The notes under the pieces were generated by a model that saw only the letters and a list, made by a program, of their open reading frames with translations, did no database searches and was not told the DNA's origin. From contig NZ_BAUV01000016.1 of the NCBI RefSeq assembly GCF_000513135.1, positions 17,828-81,827 on the forward strand: a stretch of DNA of 64,000 nt, written 5' to 3'. The position numbers were made by a program, and so were the translations under genes. The stretch's first letter is position 1; the number at the start of each line of letters is the position of its first letter. The stretch is from Halalkalibacter akibai JCM 9157 (GTDB lineage Bacteria; Bacillota; Bacilli; Bacillales; Bacillaceae_D). Below are positions 9,367 to 18,676 of the stretch, in pieces.

Positions 9367-10722
9367 ATGGTTAAAATAAACCAAACGAATGAAGCTTTAG
9401 AAAAAGACGACAAATATATTTGGCACTCGATGAAGCCTTATAATCCTGATGCGACAATGGTTATTACAAAAGCTGAAGGCTCCTGGATAACAGATAATGA
9501 AGGCAATAAGTATTTAGATGCAATGTCTGGCCTTTGGTGTGTCAATATCGGTTATGGACGTACTGAATTAGCAGATGCTGCTTATGAACAGTTAAAGGAT
9601 TTGGCGTATTATCCATTAACCCAAAGTCACTTACCTGCCATAAAATTAGGTGAGAAGTTAAATGAAATTCTTGGGGAAGAGTATGTAATTTTCTTTTCTA
9701 ACAGTGGATCAGAAGCTAATGAGACAGCTTTTAAAATTGTACGTCAATATCATCAACAAAAAGGTGATCATCAGCGTTATAAATTTATTTCTAGATACCG
9801 TGCTTATCACGGTAATTCGATGGGGGCACTTGCAGCAACAGGGCAAGCGGAGAGGAAATATAAATATGAGCCACTAGCTCCTGGTTTTATTCATGTTACT
9901 CCTCCGGATTCATATCGGTCTAATGACTTACCAGAATGTGATCCTACCGAGTTGGAATCGGTCAAAGAAATCGACCGTGTCATGACGTGGGAGATGAGTG
10001 AAACGGTCGCAGGAGTAATCATGGAACCGATTATTACTGGTGGGGGAGTGATTATGCCTCCTGATGGTTATTTAACCGGGGTCAAAGAAGTTTGCGAAAA
10101 ACACGGTGCTCTGCTAATTGTAGATGAAGTAATTTGTGGATTTGGAAGAACGGGTGAACCTTTTGGGTTCATGAATTACGGGGTGAAACCAGATATTATC
10201 ACAATGGCTAAAGGAATCACAAGTGGTTACCTTCCTTTATCAGCAACAGCAGTGAGAAAAGAGATTTATGATTCATTTAAGGGCTCTGAACAATACGATT
10301 ATCTAAGACATGTGAATACATTTGGTGGGAATCCTGCTTCATGCGCATTAGCTTTAAAAAACCTAGAAATGATGGAAAAAGAAAATTTATATGAGCGTTC
10401 CAAACAATTAGGTGCTTGGTTAAAAAGTGATTTGATTAACGTGTTACAACATCATCCTTATGTCGGGGATGTAAGAGGGAAGGGTCTTCTAATAGGGATC
10501 GAACTTGTTACTGATAAAGAAACGAAAGAACCCATTGATGTGAGCATTGTAAATAAAGTAATTGCTTCGTGTAAGAAAAGAGGAGTTATTATTGGGAAGA
10601 ACGGTGCAACAGTTGCTGGTTACAATAATGTGCTAACAATCGCTCCACCGTTAAATATAGAAGAGGAAGATCTTACTTTACTAGTACAGACCTTAAAAGA
10701 GGCCTTAAATGAAATTAAATAA
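9367..10722 (+). CDS. class III aminotransferase, probable beta-alanine (omega-amino acid):pyruvate aminotransferase
   Basis: This 451-residue fold-type I PLP enzyme has the class III signature: LIVDEVICGFGRTG, then the Schiff-base lysine K282 in TMAKGITSG, and FSNSGSEANETA early on for cofactor phosphate binding. The N-terminal HSMKPYNPDA and MSGLWCVNIGYGR are typical of the beta-alanine:pyruvate and taurine:pyruvate aminotransferase group. Directly behind mmsA, it would convert beta-alanine or beta-aminoisobutyrate to the semialdehyde that MmsA consumes. Other omega-amine substrates such as GABA or taurine are possible. The ribosome binding site is GAGGAGGAG. A bidirectional terminator follows 11 bp after the stop. 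Confidence 0.88.
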   Translation: MVKINQTNEALEKDDKYIWHSMKPYNPDATMVITKAEGSWITDNEGNKYLDAMSGLWCVNIGYGRTELADAAYEQLKDLAYYPLTQSHLPAIKLGEKLNEILGEEYVIFFSNSGSEANETAFKIVRQYHQQKGDHQRYKFISRYRAYHGNSMGALAATGQAERKYKYEPLAPGFIHVTPPDSYRSNDLPECDPTELESVKEIDRVMTWEMSETVAGVIMEPIITGGGVIMPPDGYLTGVKEVCEKHGALLIVDEVICGFGRTGEPFGFMNYGVKPDIITMAKGITSGYLPLSATAVRKEIYDSFKGSEQYDYLRHVNTFGGNPASCALALKNLEMMEKENLYERSKQLGAWLKSDLINVLQHHPYVGDVRGKGLLIGIELVTDKETKEPIDVSIVNKVIASCKKRGVIIGKNGATVAGYNNVLTIAPPLNIEEEDLTLLVQTLKEALNEIK

Positions 10723-10732
10723 AGAACAAGAT

Positions 10733-10768
10733 AAGAGGTCAGCAATCATGTCGATTGCTGACCTCTTT
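10733..10768. terminator. bidirectional terminator
   Basis: A perfect stem, AAGAGGTCAGCAATC / GATTGCTGACCTCTT, with a five-base loop lies between the converging aminotransferase and AraC genes. Confidence 0.85.
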
Positions 10769-10793
10769 ATGTGTGATTATACATTTAGGATTT

Positions 10794-11567
10794 TTACTCA
10801 TGCTTCCTATATGTCCCTGGACTAACTCCATATTTTTTTTTAAACACTTTATGAAAATAAGAATATCCACCAAATCCACAGTTTTCAGCAATTTGATCTA
10901 ATGTCATTAATGTATACTTCATCTGATTAATGGCTGATGATAATCTGATATCATGAGCATATTCAATCATCGTTTTCCCAACACTATTTTTGAACAGGTG
11001 GGCTGCACGTGAGATACTTAGTCCTGAATGCTTGGCTACTTCTTCAATTTTAAATGCAGTTAAAGCATGTTCTTCAATATAACGCATCATTCTGGTTACA
11101 ACATAAGGCCTTTCACTATATGTAGAAGCTGTTTCGGTTACCGCACGTTCCAACGATAAGCAAAGTGCCTGAAGTAAGAAGCCGGTTAATTCCTTATTCT
11201 GTTCCGTATAAGGGCGTCGTTCCTCAATAATTATATGTCGCCATAATGATAGGATTTTATCATCAATATCAATTCTAGAAATGCTAGGTTTAATGGAACT
11301 TTGCCACCACTGATCAAGCCATTCACCTCGACAGAATAAGTAATAATCTCCACTCATCTGTCCTTCTTCAATTCGAAGCTCATAAGAGTCTCCGGGTTTA
11401 ATTAAAAGAAGATCTCCTTTTTCAATGAAGAGTTTTCTTTTGTTTACATTCACTTCGCAAGATCCTTCTGTTTGAAGACGAAAAAGATAATCATTTAATC
11501 CAGATTGATGGAAAGAATAAAATTGTTCTGTATGATAGGAATAATTACACAAGCCAATATTAATCAT
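10794..11567 (-). CDS. AraC-family transcriptional regulator with cupin-like sensor domain
   Basis: A 257-residue protein with an N-terminal cupin-like sugar/ligand-binding region (about residues 15-110, with LLIKPGDSYELRIE) and a C-terminal double helix-turn-helix of the AraC type (about 160-255: HSGLSISRAAHLFKNSVG and IAENCGFGGYSYFHKVFKKKYG). The start ATG has AGGAG upstream on the minus strand. It is read divergently from the EamA transporter, 128 bp away, the usual layout of a regulator and its target, but no palindromic site was seen to prove this. The effector is unknown. Confidence 0.87.
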   Translation of the reverse strand: MINIGLCNYSYHTEQFYSFHQSGLNDYLFRLQTEGSCEVNVNKRKLFIEKGDLLLIKPGDSYELRIEEGQMSGDYYLFCRGEWLDQWWQSSIKPSISRIDIDDKILSLWRHIIIEERRPYTEQNKELTGFLLQALCLSLERAVTETASTYSERPYVVTRMMRYIEEHALTAFKIEEVAKHSGLSISRAAHLFKNSVGKTMIEYAHDIRLSSAINQMKYTLMTLDQIAENCGFGGYSYFHKVFKKKYGVSPGTYRKHE

Positions 11568-11695
11568 TTGAAAGTTCTCCTGTCTTTTAAAAAAAGCAAA
11601 ATAGTAGAGGTTTTTATTATATCATGTATGGTTAACATCGGATGAATCAGATATGATTCAGTAATTACCTTTAAAGCCGATAGGGGATTAGATTA

Positions 11696-12622
11696 ATGAA
11701 ACATCATTATATTTATTTTATAGGACTGATTCTTGTATCTATTATCTGGGGAGCTAACTTCGGAATATCACGTTGGGCCATGGATGTATTCACTCCAGAA
11801 GTGTTTGTGTTTATTCGTTTTTTCTTTGCGTTTCCAATTCTATTTGTCCTTCTTTATAAGTTAGAAGGAGGAATAAAAGTGGAAAGAAATGATTTAATTA
11901 AGCTAGCGGTCATAGGTTTTCTAGGGGTGAGTATATTAGAATTACTTGTTATGTACTCAATCAAATTTACGACTCTTGCCAATGCATCTTTATTAAATGT
12001 AGCTCCTTGGCCTATTTTTGTCGCACTCTTTGCTCCTTTATTTACTAAAGAAGTGATGACGAAGAGAATTCTCTTTGGAGGGTCGATGGCTTTTGTTGGT
12101 GTTGCTTTAATTATTTTAGGGGGAAATCAGGCATTTGACCTTTCTTCTCAATATATGCTTGGAAACCTTTTAGCTTTATTAGTGAGTTTAATTGGAGCAT
12201 TATTTAATTTAGCTTGCATACCTTTAATGAAGAAGTATTCTGCATTACGTGTAACAACCTGGTATATATTCTTTGGTTCTATCTTTTTATTTCCATTTAC
12301 GATCGGAGGATGGAGTGCAATCGAATGGTCCAATCTAACTCTACCAGTTTGGGGAGCCATTTTTTACAATGTTATTTTATGTACAATTACTGCGTTTTTA
12401 GTATGGAATTTAGCAATGAGACGGGTTGGTGCAACTAAATCTAACTTTTATCGTTATGTCGTGCCAGCAGCGGCAGCAGTTACGGGCGCTTTGTTTTTTG
12501 GTGAAACGATTCTATTCACTCAAATTATCGGAGCTTTCATCATTATGTCCGGACTTGTATTTATTGGCTATGAACGAAAAAACGATCTCAACAAAAAGTA
12601 TGATCGTTCTAAGTTAGCTTAA
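11696..12622 (+). CDS. EamA/DMT-family transporter
   Basis: A 308-residue integral membrane protein with about ten hydrophobic helices in two EamA repeats: the first from IGLILVSIIWGANFGISRWA, the second from MLGNLLALLVSLIGALFN. The family exports small metabolites such as amino acids, nucleosides or drugs; the substrate cannot be inferred. The start follows TAGGGG about eight bases upstream. It is divergent from the AraC-type regulator. A short T/A-rich hairpin near 12644-12661 may end the transcript. Confidence 0.85.
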   Translation: MKHHYIYFIGLILVSIIWGANFGISRWAMDVFTPEVFVFIRFFFAFPILFVLLYKLEGGIKVERNDLIKLAVIGFLGVSILELLVMYSIKFTTLANASLLNVAPWPIFVALFAPLFTKEVMTKRILFGGSMAFVGVALIILGGNQAFDLSSQYMLGNLLALLVSLIGALFNLACIPLMKKYSALRVTTWYIFFGSIFLFPFTIGGWSAIEWSNLTLPVWGAIFYNVILCTITAFLVWNLAMRRVGATKSNFYRYVVPAAAAVTGALFFGETILFTQIIGAFIIMSGLVFIGYERKNDLNKKYDRSKLA

Positions 12623-12846
12623 ATATTCGACGCAAGAAAAGAGTACTTTTTTAGAAAAAAGTAAAATAATTGATGTCCTAACACTTTCATTGATGTTCAA
12701 AAGGTCTAAACTTATCTATGATAGATAGAGAATGTCAGTAAGAATAAAAATAATTGAATATGAATGTGACATGATAAGAGTATGATCATTTGTATTCATA
12801 TTTTTCTTATTCATAAAAATACTAGTTGAAGAAAAGAGGGTCTATG

Positions 12847-13611
12847 ATGACAACCATTAAAGTAGCTGTACAAATGTACACTTTGCGTGACGAAACAGAA
12901 AAAGATTTTGCTGGTACTTTAAAAAAAGTAGCAGAACTAGGTTTTGAAGGTGTGGAATTTGCTGGTTACGGTGGATTAACAGCAGAGGAAGTAAGAACGC
13001 TTTTAGACGAGCTTGGATTAGAGGCAGCAGCTAGCCATGTTCCACTAGATCAATTACAAAATAATTTAGCAAAAGTTATTGAAGATCAGAAAGCTTTAGG
13101 AAGTAAATATGTCGTTTGTCCTTTCTTAATGCCTGACCAACGAACTGAAGAAGACTATCAAAAATTAATTCCTTTTCTTGAAAAAGCTGGTGAGCAATGT
13201 AAACAAGAGGGTATCACTCTTTGCTACCACAATCATGATTTTGAACTTGAGCGTTTGAATGATGGAAGAATGGCACTTGAGGCCATTTTTGAAGATACAA
13301 GTGCAAGTAATGTTCAGACAGAGTTAGATGTGTATTGGTTAACAAAAGCGGGAGAAAATCCAGTTGAGTGGATTAAGCGTTATCAAAACAGAGCCCCGCT
13401 TGTACATTTAAAGGATATGACTACAGATGAAGAGAAGTTTTTTGCAGAGCTAGGTACTGGTGGGGTTGATATTGAGAGCGTTATCGCTATCGGTGAAGAA
13501 GCTGGTGTCAAATGGTGGGTAGTGGAGCAAGACGTGAGTCGTCGTACACCACTTGAAAGTATTGAAATCAGTATGAACTTCTTAAAAACAAAACTTCCGC
13601 AGTTTAGCTAA
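12847..13611 (+). CDS. sugar phosphate isomerase/epimerase family protein (xylose isomerase-like TIM barrel)
   Basis: A 254-residue AP-endonuclease-2-type TIM barrel. Putative metal ligands include the His/Glu residues in CYHNHDFELE and the Glu/Asp in ELDVYWL. VQMYTLRDETEKDF at the N-terminus is typical of the IolE/IolH-like sugar isomerase group. The reaction is unknown; members act as inosose dehydratases, keto-sugar epimerases or hydroxypyruvate isomerases. Three start codons lie close together: TTG at 12826 and ATG at 12844 and 12847. The AGAGGG at about 12835 is best spaced for 12847. No catabolic partner is adjacent; a terminator follows at once. Confidence 0.8.
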   Translation: MTTIKVAVQMYTLRDETEKDFAGTLKKVAELGFEGVEFAGYGGLTAEEVRTLLDELGLEAAASHVPLDQLQNNLAKVIEDQKALGSKYVVCPFLMPDQRTEEDYQKLIPFLEKAGEQCKQEGITLCYHNHDFELERLNDGRMALEAIFEDTSASNVQTELDVYWLTKAGENPVEWIKRYQNRAPLVHLKDMTTDEEKFFAELGTGGVDIESVIAIGEEAGVKWWVVEQDVSRRTPLESIEISMNFLKTKLPQFS

Positions 13612-13623
13612 TTTTAGTTTAAC

Positions 13624-13658
13624 AAGCGCAATGGGTTAGTAGGCTCATTGCGCTTTTT
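13624..13658 (+). terminator. rho-independent terminator
   Basis: AAGCGCAATG / CATTGCGCTT stem with a 12-base loop and a T5 tail, just after the isomerase-like gene. Confidence 0.85.
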
Positions 13659-13796
13659 GTTGTCTAAATTATCGAAAAATAAGTTGAAAGATTCAATAAA
13701 TTAAGAATGTTTGTGAATAAACCTAACAAATAAGCTGTATTTAAAATGTATCTTTGTGATAATGAACGAAACAAATACATATGAGGTGGTTGAAAA

Positions 13797-15002
13797 ATGA
13801 AATTATCTGAATTAAAGAAAAGTGGTCACGCACCTTCGTTGTTGTCGTCATTTTTATATTTTGATATTAGTTTTATGATATGGGTATTGTTGGGTGCTTT
13901 AGGCGTTTATATAACCGCAGATTTTGGATTAACTCCTTCTCAAGTTGGATTAATTGTAGCTATTCCGATATTGGCTGGCTCTTTTTTTAGAATAATTATG
14001 GGTATTTTAACTGATCGGTTTGGTCCGAAAAAAACAGCGATTGGTGGGATGCTGGTAACAATGATCCCATTATTATGGGGATGGTTATTTGGGTTTACTG
14101 TAGCTGAACTTTTTTTAATCGGAATTTTACTTGGTGTTGCTGGAGCGAGCTTCTCAGCTGCCCTTCCTATGGCGAGTCGTTGGTACCCTCCCCATCTACA
14201 AGGTTTAGCAATGGGGATAGCTGGGGCTGGTAACAGTGGAACATTACTTGCAACGCTATTTGGGCCAAGAATCGCAGAACATATTGGCTGGAACGGAGTG
14301 TTTGGCGTTGCACTTATTCCGTTAACACTTGTTTTATTTTCTTACATCTTTTTAGCAAAAGAGCCTCCTAATCAACCAGCTCCAAAACCTATAAAAGAAT
14401 ATTTCTCTGTTTTTAAAGAAAAGGACACATGGTACTTTTGTATACTTTATAGTGTTACCTTCGGTGGATTTGTTGGTCTAGCTAGTTTTTTAAGTTATTT
14501 CTTTTCTACTCAATACGGAGTGTCCGGGGTTAGAGCTGGTGATTTTGTTACGTTAGTTGTGGCTGCAGGCAGTTTCTTAAGACCTGTTGGAGGTTTAATT
14601 GCAGATAAAATCGGTGGAGTAAAGTTATTACAGATCTTATTTATTGGAGTAGCAATATGTATGTTTGCTGTCAGTTTACTTCCTCCTTTAGCGATGGTTA
14701 CTGTAGCTTTATTTGTTGGTATGGGATGCTTAGGAATGGGGAATGGTGCTATCTTTCAATTAGTACCACAACGTTTTCAAAAGGAAATAGGAATGGTGAC
14801 AGGTGTAGTTGGAGCGGCGGGAGGGATTGGAGGATTCTTCCTTCCCAATATACTTGGATCACTGAAAGATCTAACAGGAACATACGCAGCTGGCTTTATA
14901 ACCTTCTCATTAATAGCATTAGTCGCACTTGGCATACTCGTAGTTGCTCAAATTGGTTGGAGAAAACAATGGAAGTTATCAGGAAAATCAGTTCGAATTT
15001 AA
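13797..15002 (+). CDS. MFS transporter, NarK/NasA-like nitrate/nitrite carrier
   Basis: A 401-residue twelve-helix major facilitator. [16 protein letters not shown] is the loop 2-3 motif of the superfamily, and the repeated glycine-rich helices ([20 protein letters not shown] and later [18 protein letters not shown]) match the NarK/NasA nitrate-nitrite porter family. No nitrate reductase or regulator gene is nearby, so nitrate/nitrite is a family-based guess and another anion is possible. The ribosome binding site TGAGGTGG precedes the ATG. It is monocistronic, between two terminators. Confidence 0.8.
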   Translation: MKLSELKKSGHAPSLLSSFLYFDISFMIWVLLGALGVYITADFGLTPSQVGLIVAIPILAGSFFRIIMGILTDRFGPKKTAIGGMLVTMIPLLWGWLFGFTVAELFLIGILLGVAGASFSAALPMASRWYPPHLQGLAMGIAGAGNSGTLLATLFGPRIAEHIGWNGVFGVALIPLTLVLFSYIFLAKEPPNQPAPKPIKEYFSVFKEKDTWYFCILYSVTFGGFVGLASFLSYFFSTQYGVSGVRAGDFVTLVVAAGSFLRPVGGLIADKIGGVKLLQILFIGVAICMFAVSLLPPLAMVTVALFVGMGCLGMGNGAIFQLVPQRFQKEIGMVTGVVGAAGGIGGFFLPNILGSLKDLTGTYAAGFITFSLIALVALGILVVAQIGWRKQWKLSGKSVRI

Positions 15003-15018
15003 TAGTTGTTTTTAAAGG

Positions 15019-15044
15019 AACCGTAGTCAAGTTGCTACGGTTTT
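15019..15044 (+). terminator. rho-independent terminator
   Basis: AACCGTAG / CTACGGTT stem with a short loop and four T, 16 bp after the MFS gene. Confidence 0.75.
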
Positions 15045-15170
15045 ATTTAAGGAGAAGAAACTAAAATCAAGAAAGTAATCTGAGACTGCCTTCTAAAACG
15101 AAAATTTAGAGTATAATAGAAAAGCCTGTTTTCTAAGGTGAAAAGAGAGAATGTAAAATAGGGGAGAATC

Positions 15171-15997
15171 ATGAAAAAACTAATTGTTTTAAACCTGTTC
15201 CTGTTGGCTGTCCTTTTTTTAGTTGCTTGTACAAACGATCCTTCAACAGACGAAAATAAAGAGGACATCTTAATAGAAACAAGTAGTGCAGTAGAAACTG
15301 ACGAAGTTGAGGTTGATGAGCAGGAGCATAAGGAAGAATCGCCAGAAGAATCAAATGGAACTTTTATACAAGCAACAGTTGTTAGAGTGGTTGACGGTGA
15401 TACAGTTATAGTGAAGTTACCTAATAACACAGAAGAAAGAGTAAGATTGTTATTAATAGATACACCTGAGTCTGTTCACCCAACAAAACCCGTTCAACCA
15501 TTTGGTCTTGAAGCAAGTGAATTTGCAAAAGAATTGATGTATCCAGGGAAAACGGTAGAGTTGGAACTAGATATTATTGAAAGAGATAGATATGGTCGAT
15601 TACTTGCGTATGTCTGGATAGGAGAGAGATGCTAAATGAACTATTACTAGAAAATGGACTGGCGCGTGTTGCTTATATTTTCGCTCCAAATACAAGACAT
15701 GTTGATCGGTTTTATGAAATTCAGAAGAAAGCCCAACAACAAGCAATAGGCATTTGGAGTATTGAAAACTATGCAACAGAAGGTGGTTTTGCCGAGGAAG
15801 TGGACTTAGAAAAGCAAGAACCTTCTAAGCTAGCTAACGCGTGTGATGATCCTAAGATTAAAGGGAATCATAGCTCTAGTGGAGACTTAATTTACCATAT
15901 TCCTGGTGGACAGTATTACGAGAAAACAAATCCAGAAGAAATGTTCTGTACTGAAGAAGAAGCAAAGGAAGCAGGCTATCGCAAGTCAATGAGATAA
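15171..15997 (+). pseudogene. thermonuclease (micrococcal-nuclease-like) lipoprotein, broken by a frameshift
   Basis: The first frame (15171-15635) starts with a lipoprotein signal ending LFLVAC, then an acidic linker and the SNase fold: VVRVVDGDTVIVKL, LLIDTPES and IIERDRYGRLLAYVW. It stops at 15633-15635 as ...IGERC. The second frame (15629-15997) continues the same fold (MLNELLLENGLARVAYIF) and ends in a small Cys-containing domain, HIPGGQYYEK...EMFCTEEEAKEAGY, common at the end of such nucleases. Restoring one A in the AGAGAGATG stretch near 15627 joins both frames into about 275 residues. Both halves look otherwise intact, so this may be a sequencing error rather than decay. The product would be a membrane-anchored extracellular nuclease. 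Confidence 0.85.
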
Positions 15998-16006
15998 GTA
16001 ATTTTT

Positions 16007-16043
16007 AGGGAACTTGTGTTTTAAGACACTGGTTCTCTTTTTT
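16007..16043 (+). terminator. rho-independent terminator after the thermonuclease gene
   Basis: GGGAAC..GTGT and ACAC..GTTCTC arms form an interrupted stem followed by six T. Confidence 0.65.
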
Positions 16044-16133
16044 GTATGGAATAGAATAGGTAAAGATCTTTTCTATTGACGTGGATTTTTATGAATACTT
16101 CAAGTAAAGTAAGGGGGAAAGGGAGGAATTAGT

Positions 16134-17360
16134 ATGTCTAATATCCGTATGACTGGGTCTTTTCAATGGATGAAAACATTGAATAAATCAACAATATTAA
16201 ATACTATCCGTCTGCATAGTCCTATTTCAAGAGCTGAGATAGCTAAGAAGACTAAATTAACCCCTCCAACGGTAACGAATATAGTAGCGGAATTAATAGA
16301 AGCCAATTTAGTTAGAGAAAGTGAGATTGGTGTTTCAAAAGGTGGGAGAAAGCCCATCTTATTAACAATTAATGACCAAGATTCTTTTATCGTAGGAGTA
16401 GATGTGGGGGGGCATCTTATAAGGACAATTGTGACTGATATAAATGCTAAAATCTTAACAAAATTTGAGATTGCTTTACCTATGGAACTAACTATAGAAA
16501 CATTTATTGAAAAATTGATCCAAGCAATTGATGCTGCCATAAATAAATCAAAAGCACCAAAGGATAAAATTCTTGGAATAGGAGTGGGAATGCACGGAAT
16601 TGTTGACTATGAGAAAGGGGTTTCCATATTTGCCCCTAATTTTCAATTAACAAACATTCCGATAAAAAGCTGTTTAGAGAAACATTTTCAGATAACTACT
16701 TTTGTTGAGAATGATGTAAGAGCGTTTGCGTTAGGCGAAACTTGGTACGGAAATGGACAAGGAACCGAACATCTAATATGTATTAACATTGGTGTAGGTA
16801 TTGGAGCGGGGATTATATTAAACAGTGAATTATTTCATGGAAATAATGGGATAGCTGGGGAATTTGGCCATATGATCGTTGATATTAATGGAGAAAAATG
16901 CTCATGTGGTAGTTATGGATGCCTGCAAACGGTTGCTGGAGGAAGTGCATTAAGAGAAAGAGCTCTTAAAGAAATAAAAGGAGGAAGGCAATCGTTAATT
17001 TATGACCGAGCACAAGGACAAATCGAACGGATTGATGGTGCCTTTATTTTTAATTGTGCCAAAAGTGGGGATGAACTAGCTCTCGAAATTTTGGCTGAAA
17101 CAGGCACCTATATTGGAATTGGTGTTCTGAACCTGATTAACGTCATTAATCCTGCACGAATTATCGTTGGAGGAGGCGTGGCAAAAGCTGGGGAATTTGT
17201 GTTAGAACCTTTACGTAAAATCGTAAAGCAACGTGCTTTAACATCTGGAGCGAGAGAAACAGAAATCATTCATTCGAAATTAGGTGATGATGCTACCGTG
17301 ATTGGTGCGGTAACGTTAGTGTTGAAAGATTTATTCAGTCCACGTGTAAATGGTGAGTAG
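16134..17360 (+). CDS. ROK-family transcriptional regulator (XylR/NagC-like)
   Basis: A 408-residue protein. The N-terminal winged helix-turn-helix (about residues 15-65: SPISRAEIAKKTKLTPPTVT) is followed by a ROK sugar-kinase-like domain with a nucleotide/sugar-binding start (VGVDVGGHLIRTIV) and the ROK zinc motif CSCGSYGCLQ. Members are repressors released by a sugar. It precedes galK by 131 bp, and that gap holds a TG-TATAAT promoter and an A/T palindrome. So it is probably the repressor of the galactose genes, though XylR-type names are common in annotation. GGGAGG precedes the ATG. Confidence 0.87.
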   Translation: MSNIRMTGSFQWMKTLNKSTILNTIRLHSPISRAEIAKKTKLTPPTVTNIVAELIEANLVRESEIGVSKGGRKPILLTINDQDSFIVGVDVGGHLIRTIVTDINAKILTKFEIALPMELTIETFIEKLIQAIDAAINKSKAPKDKILGIGVGMHGIVDYEKGVSIFAPNFQLTNIPIKSCLEKHFQITTFVENDVRAFALGETWYGNGQGTEHLICINIGVGIGAGIILNSELFHGNNGIAGEFGHMIVDINGEKCSCGSYGCLQTVAGGSALRERALKEIKGGRQSLIYDRAQGQIERIDGAFIFNCAKSGDELALEILAETGTYIGIGVLNLINVINPARIIVGGGVAKAGEFVLEPLRKIVKQRALTSGARETEIIHSKLGDDATVIGAVTLVLKDLFSPRVNGE

Positions 17361-17417
17361 CTACTACTAGCAATTTTCTTTTTTTTATTGTGGAAGGGAT
17401 TTCAAAACAAGAAAAAC

Positions 17418-17449
17418 GTGTTATAATCTTAGTTAATTAAATTAATTAA
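17418..17449 (+). promoter_or_regulatory. gal operon promoter and candidate ROK operator
   Basis: TGTTATAAT (extended -10, TATAAT at 17422-17427) is followed directly by the near-perfect palindrome TTAATTAA-ATTAATTAA at 17433-17449, which would cover the transcription start. The position fits a repressor site, and the neighbouring ROK protein is the obvious candidate. The binding assignment is inferred. Confidence 0.5.
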
Positions 17450-17491
17450 TAAAGTTGCATTGATCATATTAATAAATTGAGGTGTGAACAA

Positions 17492-18673
17492 ATGGGTGAA
17501 AATCAAAAATTAATGTCATTGTTTGATCAGTTTTATCCTACATCAACCAAAAAAGATAAGCGTTTATTCTTTGCTCCAGGACGAGTGAATTTAATTGGAG
17601 AACATACAGATTATAATGGAGGCTATGTATTCCCAGCTGCTCTTACAATTGGAACTTATATGGTTGTTCGAGAAAGAGAGGATGAAGTTTTTCATTTAGC
17701 TAGCTTGAATTTTGATCAAAAAATAACTTTCTCTTTACATGAATTGGTTTTTAAAGAGGAAGATGATTGGGGCAACTATCCTAAAGGAATTATAAAAGAA
17801 CTCGTAAAAGAAGGTGTTTCTTTAAAAGGGGCTGATATTTTATACGAAGGCACAATTCCCAATGGTGCTGGTCTTTCTTCATCGGCTTCGATCGGTATGG
17901 TAACAGCCTATGCGCTATCAAAATTAGCTAATGCTAAATTGTCACGAGTGGATTTGGCTAAATTATGTCAACGTATGGAAAATCATTTTATCGGGGTAAA
18001 TAGCGGAATTATGGATCAATATGCAGTAGGTTTGTGCAAAGAAAAACATGCTATTTATCTAAATACGATGACGATGCATGCAGAGGATGTTCCACTAGAG
18101 CTACACGGTCATAAAATTGTGATAACAAATACGAACAAGAGAAGGGGTCTTGCTGACTCGAAATATAATGAACGTAGAGCTCAATGTGAGGAAGCGTTAA
18201 AAAGAATTCAGCGGGAAAAAACTAGTATACAAACACTAAGTGATTTATCTGTTGCAGACTTACCTTCTATCGAAAGGCTAATAGATGATGAATTGCTTTA
18301 TCGTCGTGCCAAGCATGTTGTGACTGAAAATAAAAGAACAAGTGATGCAAAAAAAGCGCTACAAGCTGGTGATTTACTCTTGTTTGGGCAGTTAATGATC
18401 GGTTCTCATCTCTCACTAAAAGAAGATTACGAAGTGACTGGAAAAGAGCTCGATGCCTTATTTGAAGCACAAAGACGTGTAGAAGGATGTGTCGGAACTC
18501 GAATGACAGGAGCCGGATTTGGTGGATGTACGGTTAGTGTTGTAAAGGAAGAAGCCGTAGAATTATTTAAGGAATCTGTAGAAGTGGAGTATGAACAGGA
18601 AACTGGATTAACACCAACTTTCTATATTTGTGAAGCAGGTAATGGTGTTCATGAGGTCCAAGGGGAGGTATAA
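17492..18673 (+). CDS. galK: galactokinase
   Basis: A 393-residue GHMP kinase. The galactokinase signature GRVNLIGEHTDYNGGYVFP lies near residue 30, the ATP-binding PNGAGLSSSASIG near 125, and the third GHMP motif MTGAGFGGCTVSVV near the C-terminus. It phosphorylates galactose at C1, the first Leloir step after mutarotation. An in-frame TTG at 17477 lies upstream of the AGGTG ribosome binding site, so ATG 17492 is chosen. galE follows 3 bp after the stop, showing tight coupling. Confidence 0.95.
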   Translation: MGENQKLMSLFDQFYPTSTKKDKRLFFAPGRVNLIGEHTDYNGGYVFPAALTIGTYMVVREREDEVFHLASLNFDQKITFSLHELVFKEEDDWGNYPKGIIKELVKEGVSLKGADILYEGTIPNGAGLSSSASIGMVTAYALSKLANAKLSRVDLAKLCQRMENHFIGVNSGIMDQYAVGLCKEKHAIYLNTMTMHAEDVPLELHGHKIVITNTNKRRGLADSKYNERRAQCEEALKRIQREKTSIQTLSDLSVADLPSIERLIDDELLYRRAKHVVTENKRTSDAKKALQAGDLLLFGQLMIGSHLSLKEDYEVTGKELDALFEAQRRVEGCVGTRMTGAGFGGCTVSVVKEEAVELFKESVEVEYEQETGLTPTFYICEAGNGVHEVQGEV

Positions 18674-18676
18674 AAG

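Noticed and set aside
14657..15064. 135-codon frame overlapping the MFS transporter
   Set aside because: It is an out-of-frame shadow of the C-terminal helices, rich in Cys and Trp, with no ribosome binding site.
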